This document shows, piece by piece, positions 8,291 to 17,976 of a stretch of DNA of 64,000 bases. The position numbers and the translations under genes are program-made. The stretch lies in NCBI RefSeq assembly GCF_014356525.2, contig NC_052511.1, forward strand, positions 35,741,121 to 35,805,120. The letters run 5' to 3'. This DNA is from Nilaparvata lugens. Taxonomy: Eukaryota; Arthropoda; Insecta; Hemiptera; Delphacidae. The notes under the pieces are model-generated. The model was given only the letters and a program-made list of their open reading frames with translations. It was not told the DNA's origin and did no database searches. Position 1 is the first letter of the stretch; each line of letters begins with the position of its first letter.

Positions 8291-9485
8291 AAAGGGAAAT
8301 TTTTTTTCCCTCACCTGGAGAGAGAGAGAGAGAGATATCTTACCCCCCTCACCACCACTGGACAGGGGGAAGGGGAAATCTATTTTTAGAACACCCCCCG
8401 CCCTACAGGCGGGGGGAAGGGGAGGAGGGATGGACGAGGGGGGAGAGGGGGGAGGGGGATCTCGAGCAAAAAAGTCAGTCTTTTCCCACTAATCTCCTCT
8501 ACTTAGGTTTACTGTACTATATAGTAAATCAAAAAATCAATGATAACTCCTGAACTAGAGGTGCTCAAAACGTGGAAACCTGTACAAGAGTAGAGGTCTA
8601 TGAGAAGCTACTCTCAGCAGAAATTGACGTTTTGAGCCATCACATTTCTCAAGTAATTCCCACTCATAATATATGTTATCAACTGCACAAAATCTTAAAT
8701 TACTCCTTGAAAAATATCATCTCAAAAGTTTCCTCCAAGAGTTGACAACCATTCTGAATTCATACCTCTCCCTCACACTTTCTTTTTTTACGGTTAAGTG
8801 CTGAAGGGGAGGGTATCCTAGATACCCTCTCTGAGAATGTACTTCTTAGGGTCCAAACTTCACCGTTTCATGTGGAAACATTACAGTAGTACCTTAACTT
8901 TTGCATTTTTCATCATTATTCTTGCTCAATATTATTGTAGAACTCATCAGTTTAATATGATTCACCGTGTCATTTTACCGCTACTGGTATTTATTTTTAA
9001 CGCTAGAACGTAAGTTGAATTATGTTTTGTTAAACACATGAATAAAGGAATCTGAATCTGAATCTCAGTCCCTCCTTTATTCTCACCTATTTCCTCTTCC
9101 TTAATCAGTGATCTTCCTCTACTAAGTCATCTCTCTCATCCTCTTTCCTTACCAACATACAGTAGTATATCATATCTCTGACGCTCTCTCTTTTTCACCT
9201 TTATCCTTCTATCCACCGTTCTCCACAATCCTCCTTCCTCTCACAGAACCCCTCAATCTTCTCTCTTCTCCTTCTTCCATCTCTCTTTCTCTCACAGTAC
9301 CATTTCCTTCTATCCTCCTGTATCTCACAGCACCCCCTCAATCACCACTCCTCTCCTTCATCCATCACCATCTCCTTCTCTCTCACACTCTCAAACATAT
9401 ATCTCACTTTCTCTCTCTCCATCTGCAAGAGAATGAAGCGATCCCGTCCGAATATTCGCTCAGCTCCCCATGGATCGGTTGACTG
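8291..9485. other. Non-coding; possible LINE 3' tail and CT-rich tract
   Basis: 8295-8470 is purine/pyrimidine-biased with G-runs. The stretch ending near 9063 closes with AATAAAGGAATCTGAATCTG, an AATAAA followed by a short hexamer tail, as at the 3' end of Jockey-like LINEs on the plus strand. 9065-9420 is CT-rich low-complexity sequence. No gene was seen. Confidence 0.45.
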
Positions 9486-9700
9486 TAGTGAGGTCCACGT
9501 TATAATGACAGTGGATAAAGATAGGAGAATAGCAATGCCGATTCTCTGCATTGATTAATTATATTTCTACACTGTCAAAAACATAATTGGCATTGTTGTG
9601 GACCTAGAAAAGGATAGTACCACCGGCTTTGTCGAATAATAGACAAGGATACCAATTCCAAAGTTGAGCAAATACTGTCATTATAACGTGGACCTCACTA
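9486..9700. mobile_element. MITE of the TAGTGAGG family, short ~215-bp form
   Basis: Left end TAGTGAGGTCCACGTTATAA and right end TTATAACGTGGACCTCACTA are inverted repeats. The same ~215-bp subfamily recurs at 23789-24003 with the same interior (for example GGATAGTACCACCGGCTTTG). Best-preserved copies are flanked by TA, which suggests a Tc1/mariner-type origin (inferred). No transposase is present. Confidence 0.85.
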
Positions 9701-10164
9701 TAGCTGCAATTCTATTGGAAAAACATCAACGAGCCACCTCGAGTCAGCTCCTTGCATCATGTGAGCGAGCAGCTGTATTACATACACCGGGAATGGTTCA
9801 TGGTTCACTTTAGCAAACCAAATGGAATGTTGCGCTATGAATAAAATACGCGACGAAAGCCGTCTTTGATTCCAATCTCTGGCAGAGATGTAAGGCAAAA
9901 GGTCCGCGAATGTTTGTTGCAGAATGTTTCCATTACCACAAATCCCAGGGACAAGTTGCAAAGGTATCAGCTGCTGCTACTCCACAACACTGACTATAGT
10001 GAGGTCGACGTTATAATGGCAGTGGAGAAAGATAGCAAAACAACGTTGCCGATCCTCCGTCTTGCCGTACCTTGCCTTCTATAAACGGTAGCTAATACAG
10101 GTTTATTGATATAATATCAACTGTCAATTCTTGTTTAAAATGATCAATTATAATTATTAATTAT

Positions 10165-11080
10165 GGGAAAGAGGGTGAAGGAAGAAATAGGAGATTTGAA
10201 TTTACAAAAGTGTACTTCATTGGAGAAACTCATGGAGTATCTGGGAGGGGAAGAAAGATAAGAAGTAAAACAATAAAGAAGGAGCGTGATAAAACATAGA
10301 TAGGAAGAGAAAAGGAACATTAATAGTGGGAAAGGGATAGAGAGAAGTAATGAACGGATGAATAATTATAGGTGAGAAGCTGAGGAGTGTTGTATGATTG
10401 AAAACAAAAAAATTATGAGAAAAGGGGAGAGAAGAAATATTACTAGTAGTTCTGTGAATAGTAGACCTTGCGCAGTTATAAACCACAGCCTCCTCTTATA
10501 CTGTCCATCAGAGTAAATCTTGTCTGTATGTCGTGTCGGCGAGATATCGTTGTGAAAACGGCTAATGGCTGTTGGGGTTGGTGTATCAAAAAAGCAAACA
10601 TCAAAATCTAATCTCCTTCAAGACATACTGGCAACAGGACAGCCCGAGCACAAAGCAAAGAAAGTTTGAGAGACAATTAAATACTATGTTATTTTAGTTA
10701 TTAATTGCATGCGTTATTGCACGCAATCAATAGTTCATTTAATAGTGCATAAAAATTGTATTCAATGAGGCATGCAATTTATAATCTACACAGCAGCTGA
10801 TTTTTTACCAAGTTACATTGAGATATTGAATTACATGCGTCATGGCATGCAATTCATAATCAACTTAACAGCTGATTTATAATGAATAATTCTAAAGTCT
10901 GATTTTTACTCTAATATTGGCGTATGAAGGAGGCTCCTTTTTCCTTTTATATTATCCTTGAAATGAAAAATTTCCAAAAACCTTGTATAAAATCTATTAC
11001 CAAGTTTCGCCGTAAATGCAAGAGAAATGCCAAACTGTCGACTCAAATCTTAGACCTCACTTCGCTCGATCAATTATCAA
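10165..11080 (+). repeat. ~0.9-kb non-coding interspersed repeat, fullest copy
   Basis: It begins purine-rich (GGAGCGTGATAAAACATAGA), passes CAGTAGACC-type sequence and CCTCCTCTTATACTGTCCAT, then GTGTCGGCGAGATATCG, then two GCATGC-containing blocks, and ends ACCTCACTTCGCTCGATCAA. Related copies are at 46790-47520, 58456-58945 and, inverted, 53035-53350. No frame is conserved between copies and no terminal repeats were found. The class is unknown. It sits inside the MITE that starts at 9997. Confidence 0.7.
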
Positions 11081-11152
11081 TTCTGCATTGTTAGAAAACG
11101 ATCTGGCAACAGAGCGAAGCGAGAAAGAGATAGCGCTATTTGCTTTGTTAAA

Positions 11153-11156
11153 TGAT
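11153..11156. repeat. Target-site duplication TGAT (left) of the LTR element
   Basis: TGAT at 11153-11156 matches TGAT at 17004-17007 directly outside the two LTRs. Four-base duplications are typical of Ty3/gypsy integrases. Confidence 0.8.
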
Positions 11157-11442
11157 TATCACGTACACCCTGAGTAGCTTCAGAGGTGGGTGATTGATAC
11201 CCAGGTGTTGCTCCTGGATGACTTCGCTCAGTCGTAATGTGGGCGGGGAAAGGAGGCAAGTCGAAGTTCCTCTTCCTTCTTCTTTGTCCCTCAGCTGGCG
11301 TGAACAGCACCTCCTGGTGCTTCTGACGGCGTGAAGGTCGCTCTCTTCTCTGATGACACCACTTTGATGTAATTTTGTATCGGCCTTATGGCCTCGGTTC
11401 CGCTCCAGTGGAGTAGGAAAAGGAAGGACAGAAAGGATAGGG

Positions 11443-12715
11443 ACGGCAGACAACGGTCCGCTGTGCCCTGGGGAGAAGGAAGAATAGGGACGGCAGACAA
11501 CGGTCCGCTGTGCCCTGGGGAGAAGGAAGAATAGGGACGGCAGACAACGGTCCGCTGTGCCCTGGGGAGAAGGAAGAATAGGGACGGCAGACAACGGTCC
11601 GCTGTGCCCTGGGGAGAAGGAAGAATAGGGACGGCAGACAACGGTCCGCTGTGCCCTGGGGAAATGGGAGGACAGGGACGGCAGACAACGGTCCGCTGTG
11701 CCCTAGGGAGATGGGAGGACAGGGACGGCAGACAACGGTCCGCTGTGCCCTGGGGGAATGGGAGGTCAGGGATGGCAGACAACGGTCCGCTGTGCCCTGG
11801 GGAAATGGGAGGACAGGGACGGCAGACAACGGTCCGCTGTGCCCTGAGGAAATGGGAGGATAGGGACGGCAGACAACGGTCCGCTGTGCCCTAGGTGGAT
11901 GGGAGGACAGGGACGGCAGACAACGGTCCGCTGTGCCCTAGGGAGATGGGAGGTCAGGGACGGCAGACAACGGTCCGCTGTGCCCTGGGGAAATGGGAGG
12001 ACAGGGACGGCAGACAACGGTCCGCTGTGCCCTGGGGAAATGGGAGGACAGGGACGGCAGACAACGGTCCGCTGTGCCCTAGGGTGATGGGAGGTCAGGG
12101 ACGGCAGACAACGGTCCGCTGTGCCCTGGGGAAATGGGAGGACAGGGACGGCAGACAACGGTCCGCTGTGCCCTAGGGAGATGGGAGGTCAGGGACGGCA
12201 GACAACGGTCCGCTGTGCCCTGGGGAAATGGGAGGACAGGGACGGCAGACAACGGTCCGCTGTGCCCTAGGGAGATGGGAGGTCAGGGACGGCAGACAAC
12301 GGTCCGCTGTGCCCTGGGGGAATGGGAGGACAGGGACGGCAGACAACGGTCCGCTGTGCCCTGGGGAAATGGGAGGACAGGGACGGCAGACAACGGTCCG
12401 CTGTGCCCTAGGGTGATGGGAGGTCAGGGACGGCAGACAACGGTCCGCTGTGCCCTGGGGAAATGGGAGGACAGGGACGGCAGACAACGGTCCGCTGTGC
12501 CCTAGGGAGATGGGAGGTCAGGGACGGCAGACAACGGTCCGCTGTGCCCTGGGGAAATGGGAGGACAGGACGGCAGACAACGGTCCGCTGTGCCCTAGGG
12601 AGATGGGAGGTCAGGGACGGCAGACAACGGTCCGCTGTGCCCTGGGGAAATGGGAGGACAGGGACGGCAGACAACGGTCCGCTGTGCCCTAGGTGGATGG
12701 GAGGACAGGGACGTA
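11443..12715. repeat. 47-bp minisatellite inside the 3' LTR, ~27 copies
   Basis: The core ACGGCAGACAACGGTCCGCT recurs every 47 bp (for example 11443, 11490). Three variants differ in the linker: GAGAAGGAAGAATAG at the left, then alternating GAAATGGGAGGACAG and GAGATGGGAGGTCAG. Two diverged units with ACGTACGGCAGCCAACGGGC follow at 12712-12790. No frame on either strand has a stop, which creates many false open frames. One unit near 12565 lacks a base. Confidence 0.95.
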
Positions 12716-12834
12716 CGGCAGCCAACGGGCCGCTGTACCAGGGCAGGAGGTCGGGGACGTACGGCAGCCAACGGGCCGCTGTACCAGGAGCAGGAAGGTT
12801 GTGAGCGGAATGCTGTGGTCTGGGGCTCGTCCGG

Positions 12835-12844
12835 CCTTTAAATA
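12835..12844 (-). promoter_or_regulatory. TATA-like box of the 3' LTR
   Basis: TATTTAAAGG on the minus strand, conserved at 16809-16818 and 31789-31798 in the other LTRs. It is about 45 bases upstream of the diverged end of the minisatellite, so transcripts starting 25-30 bp downstream would contain the array. Confidence 0.6.
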
Positions 12845-13029
12845 CTCCCCCAAAGTGGAGGGGATGGAGTTGAGCCGCCGCCAGAGGCGGTGGAAATCGT
12901 CTTGATGCGCGGAAGATGGTGCGCCATCGGTACCTCCCTTATCTCCGCGGTCGGCTAGCATTGCTGATAGCCGAGCGTCTTTCAATAATATTATTTATTA
13001 TTTTCTCGTCACAATTTCACTTTGTGACA

Positions 13030-13043
13030 CCCCACTCCTACTT
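13030..13043 (-). other. Polypurine tract of copy 1
   Basis: AAGTAGGAGTGGGG on the minus strand directly abuts the TGTCAC start of the 3' LTR. This is the position from which plus-strand DNA synthesis is primed. A G-run of about 13 lies just upstream (13052-13065), and three ~30-bp direct repeats with CATCACCTTAAGAGGTGT follow to 13165. Confidence 0.8.
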
Positions 13044-13177
13044 GGGGGGGGGGGGGGTGTTCGGAGCCCTCTATGGCACCACCTTAAAAGGCGTGAGCCA
13101 TCTAGGCATCACCTTAAGAGGTGTACACCTCCCAGGCATCACCTTTAGAGGTGTATGCCACTCACTATGATCATCAT

Positions 13178-15412
13178 CTAAACCCGGTTCACAGGTACAT
13201 ATTTACATCGTCCATCTGGAAATTGGACTTTTATGCGTGGTCGACCTGCTCTTTTGCGCTTGCCTGGTGTTGTGTTGCGGTGGCACAGCACCAGATCCAT
13301 ATTTTTAGATGGGCCTGGTCTGGGATCCTGTGGGACTATCTGCTCTGTGTTGACCGTGAGACTAACATCTGACTCGACACGAGCTGGAATTCGCCTCACT
13401 GTGACCTCAACCGTCTCTTTGCTATTTAAGGGTGACTCTGATCCTTTCACTATCACCCTCTTTTTTGTCATGTGAAGCGGGGGTGTCAGTTGGTCTGTGG
13501 AGGCTGGTATCTCACCTCGAGTTATCCTCTCCATTTCGACTGCTGGGTTAGATTCCGACTTGCCATGAGGTGGCATTCGTTCCATCCTAACTTTCTCAGA
13601 GTTCAAAGTCTTTGCTCTGACAGTTGGAGCATAAATCGCGGCCTGTCGTTCAGAGTCGCTCATTCCATCACAGTGATCAACTATGTCATCCCAGGATTCT
13701 TGCCTTGGAATATATGACATCTCTGCCTTTCTATCAATCAAGGCATTGGGTTCGACTCTGTTCAAACCAAACTGCATGAATATCCTTTTGTCGCGATCCT
13801 TGTTGTCCTGAGATTCGGATTGTACAGCTGATATTGTTGGGACTTTTGTCATCCTACTCCCCGATAAGGGTGATCGCAACATAATTGGCTGTCTTGAAGG
13901 ATTTAATTGGGGAGGATCCCACTCCACCTCTCTTGTGAATGTGTGAATATTCACTCTGTTTTTACGCATAAATTCCATGCCTAATAGCAGATCTTGTTCA
14001 AGTCCTTCCATTATAGATGCCACTAGTGGAACTGTGATTTGTTCTATGGTCACATTAGTAGTCACTTTCCCATTTAACGGGGTTGACCGTCCATCAGCTA
14101 ATATCGCGCGGTGACGTGCTGGTTCTTTCCGTATCATCCCTATTTCTTGGAGGACTTTATACACCTCATTACTCATATAATTAGCTTCGGCACCGGTATC
14201 CAGCAATGCCTGACACTTCTTACCGCCGATTGTCACGGTAATAAATATTCTGTTGTCCCTTGATGACTCTTCAATTACAGGAATCCTCTGTGCCATTTGC
14301 ATCACTGCTGTCTTGTTCAGAGTTTTATTCTCCTTTTGAATATCACAGACACATTTCAGTGCTCTCTTTCCGCACCTTTTACATGGTGGGATTTCGGGAC
14401 AGCATGATCTCCAGTGCCCCGGTTTCTTGTATTGCCAACACACGGGTTCAGACTCGCTAAGAGAGGGTCTGTTACTTCTAGTGGCTATCACTGTCCCGAC
14501 CTTGAGTCCTGTAATCTTTTTTGTGTCCTCAGTCTTGTGAACTCTCGAGTTCTGTCTATTCTGTTTCTCCTCTGCTTTTATTTGTTCATACTCCCTCGCG
14601 AATTTTTCCAATTCGTCAATACTATGAACATCCGATTGCCGAATATACAATTTGTACCTTGGGAGGAGATTCTTATACACTCTCTGTAATTTATTTTCGT
14701 CTGTGAAACCTCCTCGTCGCCTCATGAGTGTCAGTACATCTTCGAGAAATTCGTCAAACAATTCACCTTCCCTTTGCTTCCTTGCCTGAATTAGATTCTC
14801 GAGGTCCTCCTCATAGGTAAGTGGGTAGTAGCGTGATCTGAAATCTGTCACAAAATTGTCCCATGATTTCCACTGGTCACGACGATTACGCATCCATAGA
14901 GTAGCTTTACCAACCAGTAATTCAGGCAGTGCGACTAGTAGCTGGTTGCCAGTGAGCCCATAGGCTTGTTGTAGCTCGTCTAGCCTTTCCAAGAAGCTGG
15001 GAGCATCTGATTGGCCATCGAATGACAGTCTCCAGCTTCTTACCTTGTCACATACCGACCCTGGATCCATGAGGGGGTTTGTGTGAATATTGGTTGTAAC
15101 CTCAGTATGGGTACCTGTCACCAAGTGTTTAGTTTCCCCACTGCTTCCGCTCATTATGCCGGGTCTTGGGCTGGGATCACGTACAGCCATCTTCTTATGT
15201 TGTTCTACTAACAACCTTCTCAACTCAGCAAGTGTTCCAGATGACACTATGCCCCAATCTTGTAGAAGATTGAACGCTTCTTCCTTTTTCAATTTATAGA
15301 TCCAGGAAACTCTGGGGTCGGCTATCACCTCGGGGTTTACGTCCTCAACTGACTGATCCTCTGTCAGCTCCTGATGTCGAGCATCTGAATCAGACTCGCC
15401 CTGTTCACTCAT
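13178..15412 (-). CDS. Gag-protease polyprotein of LTR element copy 1
   Basis: 744 residues from ATG 15410-15412; the frame is open further upstream through the primer-binding site but lacks an ATG. Domains: a SAP-like helix-turn at 41-73 (LLQDWGIVSSGTLAELRRLL); a Ty3/gypsy retrotransposon Gag capsid region at about 125-280 (SWRLSFDGQS to FAREYEQIKA); a CCHC knuckle at 325-338 in which the second Cys is Tyr (CWQYKKPGHW); a second Cys cluster, CKRCGKRALKCVC; a retropepsin with active site LLDTGAEANY (Asp405) and the C-terminal LLLGMEF (475-481). Near the C-terminus KRKRAGRPRIK resembles an AT-hook. Reverse transcriptase, RNase H and integrase are absent. A 1-base deletion relative to copy 2 shortens the C-terminus to VPVNRV. 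Confidence 0.9.
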   Translation of the reverse strand: MSEQGESDSDARHQELTEDQSVEDVNPEVIADPRVSWIYKLKKEEAFNLLQDWGIVSSGTLAELRRLLVEQHKKMAVRDPSPRPGIMSGSSGETKHLVTGTHTEVTTNIHTNPLMDPGSVCDKVRSWRLSFDGQSDAPSFLERLDELQQAYGLTGNQLLVALPELLVGKATLWMRNRRDQWKSWDNFVTDFRSRYYPLTYEEDLENLIQARKQREGELFDEFLEDVLTLMRRRGGFTDENKLQRVYKNLLPRYKLYIRQSDVHSIDELEKFAREYEQIKAEEKQNRQNSRVHKTEDTKKITGLKVGTVIATRSNRPSLSESEPVCWQYKKPGHWRSCCPEIPPCKRCGKRALKCVCDIQKENKTLNKTAVMQMAQRIPVIEESSRDNRIFITVTIGGKKCQALLDTGAEANYMSNEVYKVLQEIGMIRKEPARHRAILADGRSTPLNGKVTTNVTIEQITVPLVASIMEGLEQDLLLGMEFMRKNRVNIHTFTREVEWDPPQLNPSRQPIMLRSPLSGSRMTKVPTISAVQSESQDNKDRDKRIFMQFGLNRVEPNALIDRKAEMSYIPRQESWDDIVDHCDGMSDSERQAAIYAPTVRAKTLNSEKVRMERMPPHGKSESNPAVEMERITRGEIPASTDQLTPPLHMTKKRVIVKGSESPLNSKETVEVTVRRIPARVESDVSLTVNTEQIVPQDPRPGPSKNMDLVLCHRNTTPGKRKRAGRPRIKVQFPDGRCKYVPVNRV

Positions 15413-15441
15413 GATGATTCTTACTTCGTTGCCTCGTGCCC

Positions 15442-15459
15442 TAAGTGCGGGCGCCAATC
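15442..15459 (-). other. Primer-binding site of copy 1
   Basis: On the minus strand TTGGCGCCCGCACTTAGGGC follows the LTR end (GTGATA) after about three bases. The TGGCGCCC start matches tRNA-Lys-type primer sites. Copy 2 has TGGCGCCCAACGTGGGGC at the same place, so copy 1 has drifted in the second half. Confidence 0.75.
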
Positions 15460-17003
15460 TATCACGTACACCCTGAGTAGCTTCAGAGGTGGGTGATTGA
15501 TACCCAGGTGTTGCTCCTGGATGACTTCGCTCAGTCGTAATGTGGGCGGGGAAAGGAGGCAAGTCGAAGTTCCTCTTCCTTCTTCTTTGTCCCTCAGCTG
15601 GCGTGAACAGCACCTCCTGGTGCTTCTGACGGCGTGAAGGTCGCTCTCTTCTCTGATGACACCACTTTGATGTAATTTTGTATCGGCCTTATGGCCTCGG
15701 TTCCGCTCCAGTGGAGTAGGAAAAGGAAGGACAGAAAGGATAGGGACGGCAGACAACGGTCCGCTGTGCCCTGGGGAGAAGGAAGAATAGGGACGGCAGA
15801 CAACGGTCCGCTGTGCCCTGGGGAGAAGGAAGAATAGGGACGGCAGACAACGGTCCGCTGTGCCCTGGGGAGAAGGAAGAATAGGGACGGCAGACAACGG
15901 TCCGCTGTGCCCTGGGGAGAAGGAAGAATAGGGACGGCAGACAACGGTCCGCTGTGCCCTGGGGAAATGGGAGGACAGGGACGGCAGACAACGGTCCGCT
16001 GTGCCCTAGGGAGATGGGAGGACAGGGACGGCAGACAACGGTCCGCTGTGCCCTGGGGGAATGGGAGGTCAGGGATGGCAGACAACGGTCCGCTGTGCCC
16101 TGGGGAAATGGAGGACAGGGACGGCAGACAACGGTCCGCTGTGCCCTGAGGAAATGGGAGGATAGGGACGGCAGACAACGGTCCGCTGTGCCCTAGGGTG
16201 ATGGGAGGTCAGGGACGGCAGACAACGGTCCGCTGTGCCCTAGGGAGATGGGAGGTCAGGGACGGCAGACAACGGTCCGCTGTGCCCTGGGGAAATGGGA
16301 GGACAGGGACGGCAGACAACGGTCCGCTGTGCCCTGGGGAAATGGGAGGACAGGGACGGCAGACAACGGTCCGCTGTGCCCTAGGGTGATGGGAGGTCAG
16401 GGACGGCAGACAACGGTCCGCTGTGCCCTGGGGGAATGGGAGGACAGGGACGGCAGACAACGGTCCGCTGTGCCCTAGGGAGATGGGAGGTCAGGGACGG
16501 CAGACAACGGTCCGCTGTGCCCTGGGGAAATGGGAGGACAGGGACGGCAGACAACGGTCCGCTGTGCCCTAGGGAGATGGGAGGTCAGGGACGGCAGACA
16601 ACGGTCCGCTGTGCCCTGGGGAAATGGGAGGACAGGGACGGCAGACAACGGTCCGCTGTGCCCTAGGTGGATGGGAGGACAGGGACGTACGGCAGCCAAC
16701 GGGCCGCTGTACCAGGGCAGGAGGTCGGGGACGTACGGCAGCCAACGGGCCGCTGTACCAGGAGCAGGAAGGTTGTGAGCGGAATGCTGTGGTCTGGGGC
16801 TCGTCCGGCCTTTAAATACTCCCCCAAAGTGGAGGGGATGGAGTTGAGCCGCCGCCAGAGGCGGTGGAAATCGTCTTGATGCGCGGAAGATGGTGCGCCA
16901 TCGGTACCTCCCTTATCTCCGCGGTCGGCTAGCATTGCTGATAGCCGAGCGTCTTTCAATAATATTATTTATTATTTTCTCGTCACAATTTCACTTTGTG
17001 ACA
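15460..17003 (-). repeat. 5' LTR of copy 1 (1544 bp)
   Basis: Same organisation as the 3' LTR but with about 20 copies of the 47-bp unit (15746 to about 16690). TATA-like TATTTAAAGG is at 16809-16818. One unit near 16110 lacks a base, a change not present in the partner LTR. Confidence 0.9.
15746..16690. repeat. 47-bp minisatellite inside the 5' LTR, ~20 copies
   Basis: Same unit and same order of variants as at 11443-12715, seven units fewer. The array lies downstream of the TATA-like box and so probably within the transcribed leader. Confidence 0.95.
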
Positions 17004-17007
17004 TGAT
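17004..17007. repeat. Target-site duplication TGAT (right)
   Basis: It matches 11153-11156. The interrupted MITE resumes immediately after. Confidence 0.8.
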
Positions 17008-17149
17008 AGACAAGGATAGCAATACCATTGCTAATCAAACACTGCCATTATAACGTGGACTACAATAGACAATATAGATTTGAACTGGAAATAGGTATTT
17101 GTGGTAATGGGGATTGGAAAACTTGCATTTACAATAATAATATAATAAT

Positions 17150-17976
17150 TAGTGATCTACGTTATGACAGTAGAGAAAGAACGAAGAACAGCGTTACCGA
17201 TTCTCTGCCTTGACACTGCCTTTTATGGACGATAGAAGCCGATACTGGTATATTTTTGATGATGTTATTGTTTGAATCAAGTGAAGTCGAAATATTTCAT
17301 TACAGCAGCTAATTGATAGCATCAATTCCCATTACAAATGTAAATGATAGACTGAATCACAATATTACAAGCAAGAAGTCATTACAATAAAAATAAAACG
17401 TGAAAATATACTTATTTCCATAATAATAGAAGTAAAACACAGTCATAAGACATAATCATATGACTAGTTCCCTCATAAGAATAGTTGCTAAGCAAGCATA
17501 TTGTCAACTACGTCATAGAACTCTTATATTTTAATGAAGAATCAATCTGATGCAATAGTAACTGTTCATCTGTGTTATCGGAAGAGCACGTTAAATTGTC
17601 GGTCCCGGCTGAAGTATTACAGTCGTAAGGCCTATTGACGGCTCAAATTATATATTCAGGCGGTGGGACCTTCTCACAAGGGATCCCCCACCAACAAAAG
17701 CCATACGAATTTACTTTTCTTTTTATTCTTGTTTAACATAATCATTATATATTTTATTCACCAAGAAAATATATTTTTCAATGATTCAATAATGAATTTC
17801 TATAAGTAGGATTGAATATTATGTTGATTAATCACATTCCTACATTATTGAAAAATGATCTATCAACGTTGTGAAGCGCGCTAGAAAAGTGTAGCGCTAT
17901 CTTCTTTGTCGAATGATGGATAAGAATAGCAGAACAAATGTTAATCAATTTCTGCCATTATAACGTGACCTCACTA
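17150..17976. mobile_element. MITE of the TAGTGAGG family, diverged, with internal insertions
   Basis: The left end TAGTGATCTACGTTATGACA and the right end ATTATAACGTGACCTCACTA are recognisable versions of the family termini, and the interior near 17880 (GTAGCGCTATCTTCTTTGTC) matches other copies. The middle, about 17260-17725, is foreign and includes the 122-bp repeat. Confidence 0.7.
17593..17718 (-). repeat. 122-bp interspersed repeat, copy 1
   Basis: Reverse complement of the element at 21973-22094. Marker blocks are CGTCAATAGGCC-like sequence, GGTGGGACCTTCTCACAAGG and CCATACGAATTTACTTTT. Confidence 0.8.

Larger units (their letters stand above)
11157..13029 (-). repeat. 3' LTR of copy 1 (1873 bp)
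   Basis: It contains a TATA-like TATTTAAAGG (12835-12844, minus strand) and, downstream of it in transcription, about 27 copies of the 47-bp minisatellite. It is 329 bp longer than its partner at 15460-17003, which is exactly seven 47-bp units. Confidence 0.9.
11157..17003 (-). mobile_element. Non-autonomous Ty3/gypsy-like LTR retrotransposon, copy 1 (complete)
   Basis: The element reads right to left. Its 5' LTR is 15460-17003, its 3' LTR is 11157-13029, and the internal region is only about 2.4 kb. Termini are TGTCAC...GTGATA (imperfect inverted repeat), with a 4-bp duplication outside. A primer-binding site beginning TGGCGCCC follows the 5' LTR, and the purine tract AAGTAGGAGTGGGG precedes the 3' LTR. 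It encodes Gag plus retropepsin and has no room for reverse transcriptase, RNase H or integrase, so it must be mobilised by a relative. Outside the minisatellite the two LTRs looked identical where I compared them, which implies recent insertion. Confidence 0.9.
9997..17067. mobile_element. MITE of the TAGTGAGG family carrying two nested insertions
   Basis: The left end TAGTGAGGTCGACGTTATAA at 9997 and the interior CAACAGAGCGAAGCGAGAAA near 11107 belong to the same MITE whose right end (GATAGACAAGGATAGCAATA ... TTATAACGTGGAC) reappears after 17004. A ~0.9-kb repeat (about 10165-11080) and the LTR element (11157-17003) were inserted into it. Without them the MITE would be a few hundred bp, like the copy at 48917-49285. 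Confidence 0.8.

Noticed and set aside
11443..12715. Regular 47-bp repeats considered as a CRISPR array
   Set aside because: The whole unit is conserved with no unique spacers, it lies within an LTR, and the genome is eukaryotic.
11148..12985. Many overlapping 60-160-residue open frames on both strands of the LTR arrays (also 15421-16959 and 30459-31795)
   Set aside because: They are one 47-bp unit read in all frames. The unit has no stop codon, 47 is not a multiple of three, and the frames change with unit number.
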